The translations under genes and the position numbers were made by a program. From JAFHCF01 sp048497495 (lineage in GTDB: Bacteria; Pseudomonadota; Alphaproteobacteria; Rhizobiales; Ancalomicrobiaceae), in assembly GCA_048497495.1 (NCBI GenBank), contig JAFHCF010000251.1, positions 1 through 28,852 on the forward strand: 28,852 nt of DNA, in the 5' to 3' direction. The notes beneath the pieces were generated by a model. That model saw only the letters and a program-made list of their open reading frames with translations. It made no database searches and was not told the DNA's origin. How positions within the stretch are numbered: the first letter of the stretch is position 1; each line of letters starts with the position of its first letter. Of the stretch, positions 15,169 to 23,156 are shown in pieces.

Positions 15169-15387
15169 TCAGGCGACGAGGTCGGCCCACTCGACCTCGT
15201 GGTCGGTGTGTTTCGGCTTGCCCCCGACCTTCTTCACCGCCTCGATCACCTCGTCGAGGGAGATGCCGGCCGGCACGCCCTTGACCTCGTAGATCTCGGC
15301 GCCGCCGCTGGTCGGGCCGGCCTCCGCGTTCTTCAATGCCGGGATCACCGCGCCCTCGTACGCGATCTTGACCATGTATACCGCCAT
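15169..15387 (-). CDS. small conserved hypothetical protein
   Basis: A 72-aa cytoplasmic protein starting MAVYMVKIAYEGAVIPALKN and ending HEVEWADLVA. It is a mix of short strands and helices, with no signal peptide or cysteine. The ATG at 15385-15387 is supported by GGCGGAAG just upstream; a longer frame back to 15501 has no such site and an Arg-rich, unnatural N-terminus. I do not recognise the family. It converges on the chemoreceptor gene, with a hairpin between them, and diverges from the LysE gene at 15585. Confidence 0.65.
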   Translation of the reverse strand: MAVYMVKIAYEGAVIPALKNAEAGPTSGGAEIYEVKGVPAGISLDEVIEAVKKVGGKPKHTDHEVEWADLVA

Positions 15388-15584
15388 GTCTTCCGCCCTC
15401 TCGTCGGGTTTCGTCGGAAATTCGACCAAGCGTGGTCGAGAGCCCGACAGGGCCGGCCGGACCCGTCGGGCTCGGCGAGGGCATCGCATCATTCGTGCCA
15501 AGGGCTGACGGCGCGGACCCGGGCGGCACGGCAGACCCGCAAGTCGAGCGTGACGGCGCGATGGAGATCCGGTTAGGATCGGCC

Positions 15585-16217
15585 ATGCAGATCACCACCC
15601 TCCTCGCCTCCGCCACCGCCGGCTGTCTCTATGTCGTCTCGCCGGGCCCGGCGGTGCTGGCGCTGGTCGGCATCGGCGCGGCCAAGGGACGAAGGCCGGC
15701 GATCCACTTCCTCCTCGGCCACCTGTTCGGCGACGTGCTGTGGTGCTCGCTCGCCATCCTGGCGCTGGTCGGAGCCCATGTCTTCGATCCGCTGCTGTTC
15801 GACGTGGTGGCGCTCGCCTGCGGCCTCTACCTCGGCCATCTCGGCTGGCGGGCGGTGAGGGCGGCCTCGGCGCGCGGCGCCGACGACCTGATCGGCAGCC
15901 GGCCCTACCGGCGCGGCGTCCTGTTCGGCCTGACCAACCCGAAGAGCTATCCGGTGGCGCTCGCCATGTTCACCGCGCTCTTCACCGGCCAGGCGGAGGC
16001 CTTGTCCTTCGACGTCATGCCGGCGTTGCTCGCCGCCGCCTTCGTCGGATTCCTGTGTGGCGACGCCATCCTCGCCTGGATGGTCGGCACCTCCTTCATG
16101 CGGCGCCTCTATCTCACCCACGCGGTGTGGATCGTGCGGATCACCGGCGGGCTCTTCCTCGCCTTCGCCGCCGCGACCCTGTGGGATGCGGTGCCGAGGC
16201 TCTGGGCCCGGACGTGA
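15585..16217 (+). CDS. LysE family translocator
   Basis: A second LysE/RhtB-type exporter of 210 aa, only distantly similar to the one at 8603-9229. The motif YVVSPGPAVLALVGIGAAKG is the family's N-terminal signature, and GVLFGLTNPKSYPVALAMF carries the central NPK motif. About six hydrophobic helices fill the chain. It should export an amino acid or homoserine-like compound. AGGA stands six bases before the ATG at 15585. A GNAT gene begins eleven bases after its stop, its ribosome site overlapping the stop codon, so the two are translationally linked. Export plus acetylation of the same small molecule is a reasonable guess. Confidence 0.9.
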   Translation: MQITTLLASATAGCLYVVSPGPAVLALVGIGAAKGRRPAIHFLLGHLFGDVLWCSLAILALVGAHVFDPLLFDVVALACGLYLGHLGWRAVRAASARGADDLIGSRPYRRGVLFGLTNPKSYPVALAMFTALFTGQAEALSFDVMPALLAAAFVGFLCGDAILAWMVGTSFMRRLYLTHAVWIVRITGGLFLAFAAATLWDAVPRLWART

Positions 16218-16227
16218 GGAGCGCCCC

Positions 16228-16755
16228 ATGACGGCGGAGGCAGGCGCGATCGAGACCGAACGGCTGATTCTCCGGCCGCACCGCGCCGAGGACATCGCCG
16301 CCTACGCGGCGCTGTGGGCACCGCCGGCGGAGGGCATCGCCTACACGCCGGTGCTCGACGAGGAGGGCGCCTGGGCCCGGCTCCTACGGCTCATCGGCCA
16401 TCGCGCGGTCTTCGGGTCCGCGCCCTTCCTGGTCACCGAGAAGGCGGGCGGGCGGATCGTCGGGGAGGTCGGCTTCGCCCATTTTCGGCGCGGGATGGGC
16501 TCCGACTTCGACGGCTCGGCGGAGGCGATGTGGATCCTCGCGGCCGATCGGCGCGGATCGGGCTACGCCCGCGAGGCGATGGCGGCGGCGGTCGGCGATT
16601 TCGACGGGCGCGGCGGCGGGCGCGGCGTCTGCATGATCGACCCGACCAACGCCGCGTCGCTGGCGCTGGCCGCCCGGTTCGGCTTCGTCGAATTCGACCG
16701 CCGGGTCCGCGGCGGCCACGACGTAGTGTTGTTCGAGCGGGTTCGGGTGGGGTGA
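16228..16755 (+). CDS. GNAT family N-acetyltransferase (RimJ/RimL-like)
   Basis: A 175-aa protein with the opening ETERLILRPHRAEDIAAYAAL typical of the RimJ/RimL branch. Motif A is RRGSGYAREAM at about 110-120, the acetyl-CoA pyrophosphate loop, and PTNAASLALAARFGFVE is the conserved C-terminal segment. It transfers acetyl from acetyl-CoA to an amine; whether the target is a protein N-terminus or a small molecule is not visible. AGGAG precedes the ATG at 16228 by six bases and overlaps the stop region of the LysE gene, indicating an operon. Confidence 0.9.
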   Translation: MTAEAGAIETERLILRPHRAEDIAAYAALWAPPAEGIAYTPVLDEEGAWARLLRLIGHRAVFGSAPFLVTEKAGGRIVGEVGFAHFRRGMGSDFDGSAEAMWILAADRRGSGYAREAMAAAVGDFDGRGGGRGVCMIDPTNAASLALAARFGFVEFDRRVRGGHDVVLFERVRVG

Positions 16756-16775
16756 CGGGGGGCGAGAGACGGCGT

Positions 16776-16933
16776 CGTAGGGCGAAATGGGCGAAGCCGT
16801 ATTCCGCCGCACGGCGCCTTCGGCAACCGTCCCGGCCCTCGTGGGGGCGCGGCCATCACCCGCGACCGTGGCAAGGGTCGCGCGATACGGCGAGTCGGCC
16901 GGCGCATTACGGCTTCGCCTAATGCGCCCTACG
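16776..16933. repeat. inverted repeat with 34-base arms
   Basis: The left arm (16776-16809) begins CGTAGGGCG and the right arm (16900-16933) ends CGCCCTACG. They are inverted copies matching at 29 of 34 positions, each centred on GGCGAAGCCGT, with about 90 bases between. Units of the CGTAGGGCG...GGCGAAGCCGTA type are a familiar dispersed repeat in rhizobial genomes. The element fills most of the gap between the GNAT gene and the ald terminator and is not coding. Confidence 0.75.
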
Positions 16934-16959
16934 AATCGTCCCATCGGTATCGTCCAACG

Positions 16960-16991
16960 AAAACCCCGCGTCGGATCGCTCCGACGCGGGG
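16960..16991 (-). terminator. rho-independent terminator of ald
   Basis: CCCCGCGTCGGA (16964-16975) and TCCGACGCGGGG (16980-16991) form a perfect 12-base stem with a four-base loop. On the minus strand it is followed at once by TTTT (AAAA at 16960-16963). It lies 36 bases beyond the ald stop codon, in the right orientation for it. Confidence 0.88.
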
Positions 16992-17026
16992 GTGCACATG
17001 TGTGAAAGCTACATGCCCGTCCGCCC

Positions 17027-18145
<1,119 letters not shown>

Positions 18146-18270
18146 GAAACTCACCTCCGGAGCGAAACCTCGACCAGGGACCCATCCCGTCGAACGATCT
18201 TCGAATGATGAGGCCAACCACGCGCAATTTCTCGCCGAATTGGGGCTTTCAAACGTTTCGTCGAGGCAGG

Positions 18271-18302
18271 ATATTCGTTGAATATTCGATCTGGTCGAAT
18301 AT
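18271..18302. promoter_or_regulatory. probable Lrp operator between ald and lrp
   Basis: ATATTCGA (18282-18289) and TCGAATAT (18295-18302) form a perfect inverted repeat with a five-base spacer, in an AT-rich stretch. A further ATATTCG at 18271-18277 lies 11 bases (one helical turn) to the left, and TCGAAT occurs again at 18201-18206. Regularly spaced AT-rich half-sites are typical of Lrp/AsnC octamer binding. The dyad ends ten bases before the lrp ATG, so it would allow autoregulation as well as control of ald. Confidence 0.7.
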
Positions 18303-18311
18303 GCTGCGGCG

Positions 18312-18770
18312 ATGATCCTCGACGACCGCGACCGCCAGATCCTCTCCGAGTTGCAGACCGACGCCCGGCTGACCAACGCCGATCTGGCGGAGCGGGTGCA
18401 TCTGTCGGCCTCCGCCTGCCTGAGGCGGGTCAATCTTCTGATGGAGAGCGGGTTGGTGGCCGGCGCCCATCTGGTGCTCGACCACCAGGAAGCCGGTTTC
18501 GAGGGCACGGCCTATGTGTCGATCACCCTCGACAGCCAGGATCGGGCTCGGCTCGACGCCTTCGAGGCCAAGGTGCGCCATGTCGCGCAGATCCAGGAGT
18601 GCTACCTGCTCGCCGGCCAGTCGGACTATCTGATGCGGGTGATCTTCCGCGACATGGCCGATCTCGAACGGCTGCACTCGGAGGTGTTGACGCGCCTGCC
18701 GGGCGTGGTGCGGGTGCAGTCGCAATTGACGCTGCGCACGGTGAAGCGGACGACGCGGGTACCGGTGTGA
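18312..18770 (+). CDS. Lrp/AsnC family transcriptional regulator of ald
   Basis: A 152-aa regulator. The N-terminal winged helix-turn-helix opens MILDDRDRQILSELQTDARL and continues TNADLAERVHLSASACLRRV, and the C-terminal RAM/AsnC ligand-binding domain includes CYLLAGQSDYLMRV. This is the standard Lrp length and layout. Because it diverges from ald over 166 bases with a repeated AT-rich dyad, it is most likely the alanine-responsive activator called AldR or similar in other bacteria. The effector is inferred, not visible. A start in the same frame further upstream would run into the operator. Confidence 0.93.
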   Translation: MILDDRDRQILSELQTDARLTNADLAERVHLSASACLRRVNLLMESGLVAGAHLVLDHQEAGFEGTAYVSITLDSQDRARLDAFEAKVRHVAQIQECYLLAGQSDYLMRVIFRDMADLERLHSEVLTRLPGVVRVQSQLTLRTVKRTTRVPV

Positions 18771-18828
18771 GCCCTCCCCCTCGAGGGGACCGCCGCGCAA
18801 TTCTGTCGACGCCCTTTTCGACGTCCGC

Positions 18829-18953
18829 GCGCGATGGTTCGAGCGCACTCGTGGCCCGAGCGCTCCTCACCATGAGGCTCTTGAATTTGTTTCGAAAAAT
18901 CCAAAAACGCCTCATGGTGAGGAGGGCCGTAGGCCCATCTCGAACCATCGCGC
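18829..18953. repeat. nested inverted repeat, 125 bases
   Basis: Outer arms GCGCGATGGTTCGAG (18829-18843) and CTCGAACCATCGCGC (18939-18953) are perfect inverted copies. Inner arms CTCCTCACCATGAGGC (18863-18878) and GCCTCATGGTGAGGAG (18909-18924) are also perfect. The centre holds an AT-rich loop TTGAATTTGTTTCGAAAAA. The transcript would fold into a long stem with a side loop. Elements with TGGTTCGAG and CTCACCATGAGG are dispersed in several rhizobial lineages as I recall. It lies in the convergent gap between lrp and pdxH. Confidence 0.8.
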
Positions 18954-18995
18954 ACCGAGGCGAGGAGGGGATCCTCCGAATTACGCGAAGGTCCC

Positions 18996-19637
18996 TCAGG
19001 GATAGAGCCGCGTCTTCTCCCAGACGGCGCCGGGCGCGGCGCGGGTGAACTCGATGCGGTCGTGGAGGCGGAAGGGGCGATCGTGCCAGAACTCGATCGC
19101 CGACGGCACCACCCGGAAGCCCGACCAGTGGGGCGGGCGCGGCACCTCGCCGAGCGCATGGCGCAGCCCGTATTCGGCGACCGCCTTCTCCAGGGCGAAA
19201 CGGCTCTCGAGCGGGCGCGACTGGCGCGAGGCCCAGGCGCCGATGCGGCTGGCGCGAGGCCGCGAGGCGAAATAGGCGTCGGCCTCGGCTCGCGTCACGA
19301 CCTCGACGACGCCGCGTATGCGCACCTGCCGGCGCAGCGACTTCCAATGAAAGAGCAACGCCGCCTTGGGCGTGGCCTGGAGTTCGACGCCCTTCTTGCT
19401 CTCGAAGTTCGTATAGAAGACGAAGCCCGCCTCGTCGAAACCCTTGAGCAACACCATGCGCACGTCCGGCATCCCGGTCTCGTCGACCGAGGCGACCGCC
19501 ATGGCATTGGGGTCGTTGGGTTCCTTGGCTTCGGCGTCTCTCATCCACTGGGCGAACAGCCGGAACGGCTCCTCGACGCCGGAAAAGTCACCGGACATTA
19601 ACTCGGTTGGCGGATTGTCGAGGAATTGGTCGGTCAT
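18996..19637 (-). CDS. pdxH: pyridoxamine 5'-phosphate oxidase
   Basis: Oxidises pyridoxine or pyridoxamine 5'-phosphate to pyridoxal 5'-phosphate with FMN and oxygen. The 213-aa chain has the usual length. Visible motifs are DVRMVLLKGFDEAGFVFYTN (FMN-binding strands), ESKKGVELQATPKAALLFHW, RQVRIRG, and the C-terminal RLHDRIEFTR ... WEKTRLYP that is the dimer and substrate signature. The start ATG at 19635-19637 opens MTDQFLDNPP. No strong ribosome site is seen, and the lipoprotein gene starts on the other strand only 18 bases away. The enzyme is cytoplasmic. Confidence 0.95.
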   Translation of the reverse strand: MTDQFLDNPPTELMSGDFSGVEEPFRLFAQWMRDAEAKEPNDPNAMAVASVDETGMPDVRMVLLKGFDEAGFVFYTNFESKKGVELQATPKAALLFHWKSLRRQVRIRGVVEVVTRAEADAYFASRPRASRIGAWASRQSRPLESRFALEKAVAEYGLRHALGEVPRPPHWSGFRVVPSAIEFWHDRPFRLHDRIEFTRAAPGAVWEKTRLYP

Positions 19638-19655
19638 CGTCTTGTGGAGGGTACC

Positions 19656-20165
19656 TTGGCCGGTCTCGGAAGCGCATCCTACAACGCCCCCGGCGGCAGA
19701 CGCCAGACGAACCGATCGCAGAGCCGCTCGGCGTCGATCGCGGTGCTGGCCGGCGCGCTGCTTCTCTCCGGCTGCTCGACCATCATGATACCGCTCTCCG
19801 GCTGGTCCTCGTCGCAGAACGGACCGCCGCCCGGCGAGACCGCCACCGGATCGATCCCCAAGCCGACGGTCGCCGCCCCCGCTCCCGAGAGCGACGGCGA
19901 CGTCATCCGCCGCACCGTCGAACGAGCGGCGCGCGCCGACGCGGCGGGGCACATCGCGTGGAGCAATCCGAGCAGCGGCAACTCCGGCACCCTCACCGAT
20001 CTGGTCGTGGCCAAGGCGTCGAACGGGGCGCCGTGCCGCGACTTCGCCACGACGCTCGCCACCATCGAGGGCGTGGCGATGTATCGTGGCCGCGCCTGCC
20101 AGGGCTATGCCGGTCCGTGGGATCTGGTCGACTTCGCCCCCGTCGAGGCCAAACCGGCCGGTTGA
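19656..20165 (+). CDS. RT0821/Lpp0805 family surface lipoprotein
   Basis: A 169-aa lipoprotein of the 17-kDa surface-antigen-like family. A long N-terminus is followed by IAVLAGALLLSGCS, a signal peptide with lipobox and lipidated Cys40. A Pro/Ser-rich linker leads to the conserved domain HIAWSNPSSGNSGTLTDLVV ... GAPCRDFATT ... GRACQGYAGPWDLVDF, whose two cysteines probably bond. It should sit in the outer membrane facing the periplasm or the surface. The start is a TTG at 19656, preceded by GGAGGG; an in-frame TTG at 19626 would overlap pdxH. The J-protein gene follows 133 bases later. Confidence 0.88.
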   Translation: MAGLGSASYNAPGGRRQTNRSQSRSASIAVLAGALLLSGCSTIMIPLSGWSSSQNGPPPGETATGSIPKPTVAAPAPESDGDVIRRTVERAARADAAGHIAWSNPSSGNSGTLTDLVVAKASNGAPCRDFATTLATIEGVAMYRGRACQGYAGPWDLVDFAPVEAKPAG

Positions 20166-20298
20166 CGCCGGAACAGGCGAATTTCCTCTGGCGTTCGCCG
20201 GCGAACCACACCACATGTGGGGCAACCGAGACGATGATCGTCGACATCGGCGGGCGGGGGCCCGGCGGCGTCGGCCGAAGGTTCATGAGGTATCCTCG

Positions 20299-21252
20299 AT
20301 GCGCGACCCCTACGACGTGCTCGGCGTCGCCCGCTCGGCCGGCGCCGACGACATCAAGAAGGCGTTCCGCCGCCTCGCCAAGAAATATCACCCGGATCAG
20401 AATCAGGACGACCCGCGCGCCAAGGAATCCTTCGCGGAGGCCAACTCCGCCTACGAGATCCTCGGCGACGCCGCCAAGAAGGGTCAGTTCGACCGGGGCG
20501 AGATCGACGCGGAAGGCAAGCCGAAGTTCACCGGCGGTCACGGGTTCGACTTCCGCGGCGGCGGCGGACCGTTCGGCGGCGCGGGCGCCGGGCGCGGCGG
20601 CCAACGCGGCGGCGCCGAGTTCGACGACTTTCTCACCGACATCCTCGGCCAGGCCTTGGGCGGCGGCGCGCGCGGCGGCTTCCGCGCCGGCGCCGGCGGC
20701 ATGGGGGGCGCCGGACCGGGAGGCATGGGTGGCGGACCCGGCGCGAGGGCGCGGGCGCGTGGCGAGGACATCGAGGTCACCGCCCACGTCAGCCTCGAGG
20801 AAATCGTCCGCGGCGACAAGATCCGGGTCGAACTGCCGACCGGGCGCACCCTCGAGGTGGCGCTGCCGGAGGGCGTCGCCGATCGCCAGGCGATCCGCCT
20901 GAAGAGCCAGGGCCAGCCGGGAACCGGCGGCGCCGGCGACGCCATCGTCACCGTGGCGTTCCAGCGCCATCCGCGCTTCCACGTCGACGGCCACGACCTT
21001 GAGACCGACGTGCCGATCGAGATCGAGGACGCGGTCCTCGGCGGGCGGGTGCGGGTGGAGACGCTCGACGGCGTGGTCGAACTGACGCTTCCGCCCGGCA
21101 CCACCGGCGGCAAGGCGCTGCGGCTGAAGGGCAAGGGCCTGCCGACCAAGGCTGGCGGGCGCGGCAACCTCTACGTCAAGCCGCGCATCGTCCTGACCGA
21201 CGACGGCGACGCCGAACTCGAGGCCTTCCTGAAGGCCCGCCGGAAGCGGTGA
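20299..21252 (+). CDS. DnaJ C-terminal domain-containing J-protein (CbpA-like)
   Basis: A 317-aa co-chaperone. A J-domain with HPD at residues 31-33 stimulates the DnaK ATPase. A long Gly/Phe-rich region follows (about 80-150, with GGGGPFGGAGAGRGG and many GG repeats). Then come two client-binding beta domains, with EVALPEGVADRQAIRLKSQG and the second repeat ETDVPIEIEDAVLGG. There is no CXXCXGXG zinc finger, so it is class B (CbpA/DnaJ2), not canonical DnaJ. It opens MRDPYDVLGVARSAGADDIK, as rhizobial homologues do, and GAGG stands eight bases before the ATG. It converges on an SDR gene with only 13 bases between stops. Confidence 0.93.
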   Translation: MRDPYDVLGVARSAGADDIKKAFRRLAKKYHPDQNQDDPRAKESFAEANSAYEILGDAAKKGQFDRGEIDAEGKPKFTGGHGFDFRGGGGPFGGAGAGRGGQRGGAEFDDFLTDILGQALGGGARGGFRAGAGGMGGAGPGGMGGGPGARARARGEDIEVTAHVSLEEIVRGDKIRVELPTGRTLEVALPEGVADRQAIRLKSQGQPGTGGAGDAIVTVAFQRHPRFHVDGHDLETDVPIEIEDAVLGGRVRVETLDGVVELTLPPGTTGGKALRLKGKGLPTKAGGRGNLYVKPRIVLTDDGDAELEAFLKARRKR

Positions 21253-21270
21253 GCGGGTGCCCGCCTCACC
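21248..21270. terminator. hairpin containing both stop codons of convergent genes
   Basis: GGTGAGCGGG (21248-21257) pairs with CCCGCCTCACC (21260-21270) with one bulged base. The TGA of the J-protein gene lies in one arm and the TGA (minus strand) of the SDR gene in the other. It may act as a bidirectional terminator, though no T-run follows. Confidence 0.35.
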
Positions 21271-22132
21271 CCTTCGTCATCGGGCCGAGGCTAGCCGGGG
21301 CGGGGATGTCGGCGGGGACGAAGAAGTCGGGGGCGAGCGGTTTCGACGGGTCGACCCGGTAGTGGTCGAAGTCGGTGACGCCCTCCGACGCCAGGAACGT
21401 GTCGTCGATCAGGAAGCGGCCGGTGAAGTCGCGCGACGGCTTGACCAGGATCGCATGGGCCGCGTCGGCCATGATCTCCGGCTTGCGGCTCATGGTCATC
21501 AGGGCCTCGCCGACGACGAACTCGATCGCCGAGGTGGCGATCGCCGTGCGCGGCCACAGGGCGTTGACGGCGATGCCCTTGGCGCGGAACTCACCGGCGA
21601 GCCCCAGCACGCACAGGCTCATGCCGTATTTGGCGATCGAATAGGCGGTGTGGGGGGCGAACCACTTCTCCTGCATGTCGAGCGGCGGCGACAGCATCAG
21701 GACATGCGGATTGTCGCTCTTCTCGAGCAGCGGGGCGGCATGTTTGGTGACCATGAAGGTGCCACGGGTGTTGACCCCGTGCATCAGGTCGAAATGCTTC
21801 ATCTCGGTCGCCGCCGTATCGGTCAGGCGAATCGCCGAGGCGTTGTTGACGACGATGTCGAGACGCCCGAAAGTCGCCATGGTGGCGTCGAGCGCCCGCA
21901 CCACCGAGGCCTCGTCGCGCACGTCGACCATCAGCGGCAGGGCCTCGCCGCCGGCGGCGCGGATCGCCTCCGCCGCGCTGTGGATGGTGCCGGGAAGCTT
22001 GGGATGGGGCGTCTCCGTCTTGGCGGCGACGACGATGCGGGCGCCGTCGCGGGCGGCGCGAAGCGCGATGGCGAGGCCGATGCCGCGCGTCGCGCCGGTG
22101 ATGAAGAGCGTTCGTCCCTGGAGGTTGGTCAT
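21266..22132 (-). CDS. SDR family oxidoreductase (HSDL2-like)
   Basis: A 288-aa classical short-chain dehydrogenase. The cofactor loop is ITGATRGIGLA (TGxxxGIG); NNAS follows near residue 100, and the catalytic YSIAK (YxxxK) near 180. The insertion ETPHPKLPGTIHSAAEAI after the second strand, together with NALWPRTAI, is the pattern of the HSDL2-like group of SDR enzymes. The SCP2 sterol-carrier domain of animal HSDL2 is absent. Substrate unknown, possibly an acyl-CoA or fatty alcohol. I chose the ATG at 22130-22132 because GGAAG stands just before it; an ATG at 22147 would add five residues. Confidence 0.9.
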   Translation of the reverse strand: MTNLQGRTLFITGATRGIGLAIALRAARDGARIVVAAKTETPHPKLPGTIHSAAEAIRAAGGEALPLMVDVRDEASVVRALDATMATFGRLDIVVNNASAIRLTDTAATEMKHFDLMHGVNTRGTFMVTKHAAPLLEKSDNPHVLMLSPPLDMQEKWFAPHTAYSIAKYGMSLCVLGLAGEFRAKGIAVNALWPRTAIATSAIEFVVGEALMTMSRKPEIMADAAHAILVKPSRDFTGRFLIDDTFLASEGVTDFDHYRVDPSKPLAPDFFVPADIPAPASLGPMTKG

Positions 22133-22207
22133 TCTGCTTCCGTTCATGCTGGACGTGCTAGCGAAGGAATATCGAGGTTAACGTTTACGTCCACCCTCCG
22201 CCAGCGA

Positions 22208-22227
22208 GGATGCCGGGACCGGCATCC
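22208..22227. promoter_or_regulatory. short perfect hairpin in divergent leader
   Basis: GGATGCCG (22208-22215) and CGGCATCC (22220-22227) pair perfectly over a four-base loop, 33 bases before the ATG of the 69-aa gene. It could fold in that gene's leader or be an operator. No T-run follows. Confidence 0.3.
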
Positions 22228-22259
22228 ATCGGATGGGATGGGACAGGAGAGCAGGGAAG

Positions 22260-22469
22260 ATGATACGCAAATTGGTCCTCGCCGCGGCCATTCTCGCCCT
22301 CGTCGGCACGACCATGGCGGAGGCGCAACAGCGGCCCAGGCCGCGCACGCCGCAACGGCCGGCGTGGCAGGACGTGTGCTGCGGCGGCCCCTGTTGCGCC
22401 CGACCGCGCGCTCCCCAACCGCGCGTGCCGCAACAGCGCGTGCCGCGCCCGCGCCTGCCGCAACGGTGA
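22260..22469 (+). CDS. small exported Pro/Arg-rich protein with CCGGPCC motif
   Basis: A 69-aa protein. Residues 1-22 are a clear signal peptide (MIRKLVLAAAILALVGTTMAEA). The mature part of about 47 residues is made almost only of Pro, Arg, Gln and Ala in repeats like PRPRTPQR, PRVPQQRVPRPRLPQR, around a central VCCGGPCCARP with four cysteines. The clustered CC pairs suggest metal binding or disulphides. AGGAG and AGGGAAG precede the ATG. Its TGA overlaps the GTG start of the next gene (GTGA), implying coupled translation. I recognise no family. Confidence 0.65.
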   Translation: MIRKLVLAAAILALVGTTMAEAQQRPRPRTPQRPAWQDVCCGGPCCARPRAPQPRVPQQRVPRPRLPQR

Positions 22470-23092
22470 GGGGGCAGGATTTGCAGGGCGAGCGGATCGA
22501 CGAGATCGAGACGGTGAAGGATTCGGCAGGGCGCGCAGGGCGGCGCCTCGTCGGCGGTTGGCCGCGCGCCGCGCTCGCGGTCGGTTTGGCGCTGGGCGGC
22601 TGGGCCTGGGGCGCCTACGAGCATTTCGTCGTCGCCCCGCGCGGCCAGGACTTGGCGCGCATCACCTACACGCTCGACCTCGTCGACAAATTCGACGACA
22701 CGCCGGCGCATCGCGCCTATGTCGAGCTCGCCTTCGACATGAAACCGTGGTGGGACTCGATCGAGGATCTGCAGCGGCAGCTCCAGGCGTCCACGACCGA
22801 CGACGCCCGAGATGCCCTGATCGCCCGCCGCGACGCCTCGCTCCTCACCTTCATCCAAGATCACGGGCTCGAGAAGAAGATCGATCCGTTGATCGGCTCC
22901 TTCGACACGTTCGTCCGCTGCCTCGACACCAACGTCTGCGACCCGGACGTGCTCGACAAGGCGATCGGCATCGACGTCAAGCGAATCTACCGCACCTATC
23001 GCCCCTACATCCTGATGCGACGGGCCGCCGGCGGCGAGGGCGCCTCCTACGGCAAGTCCATCGAGGACCTGTTCTTCCGCTTCATCGGGTGA
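22466..23092 (+). CDS. hypothetical membrane-anchored periplasmic protein
   Basis: About 208 aa if started at the GTG at 22466 that overlaps the previous stop; a GTG at 22514 is an alternative. A single hydrophobic span (RAALAVGLALGGWAWGAYEH, around residues 32-51) is followed by a soluble helical region, so it is probably a signal anchor with a periplasmic domain. That region has FDDTPAHRAYVELAFDMKPW, a possible coiled coil (SIEDLQRQLQASTTDDARDA), and two nearby cysteines in RCLDTNVCDPD that could bond. I recognise no named family. It is coupled to the small CCGGPCC gene. Confidence 0.7.
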   Translation: MRGQDLQGERIDEIETVKDSAGRAGRRLVGGWPRAALAVGLALGGWAWGAYEHFVVAPRGQDLARITYTLDLVDKFDDTPAHRAYVELAFDMKPWWDSIEDLQRQLQASTTDDARDALIARRDASLLTFIQDHGLEKKIDPLIGSFDTFVRCLDTNVCDPDVLDKAIGIDVKRIYRTYRPYILMRRAAGGEGASYGKSIEDLFFRFIG

Positions 23093-23156
23093 GGCGGCGC
23101 GAGCACGCCCGCCCACCCGAGGCCGCCTCCCGCCCGGTTCGTGGCCCCCTCGCGCC

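Noticed and set aside
18996..20225. 409-codon frame that extends pdxH at its N-terminus
   Set aside because: The extension is antisense to the surface lipoprotein gene, and PdxH homologues start at MTDQFL-like sequence with a total length near 210.
21257..23092. 611-codon plus-strand frame suggesting a long protein
   Set aside because: The first two thirds are antisense to the SDR gene and then overlap the 69-aa exported protein in another frame. Only the last 208 codons look like real protein.
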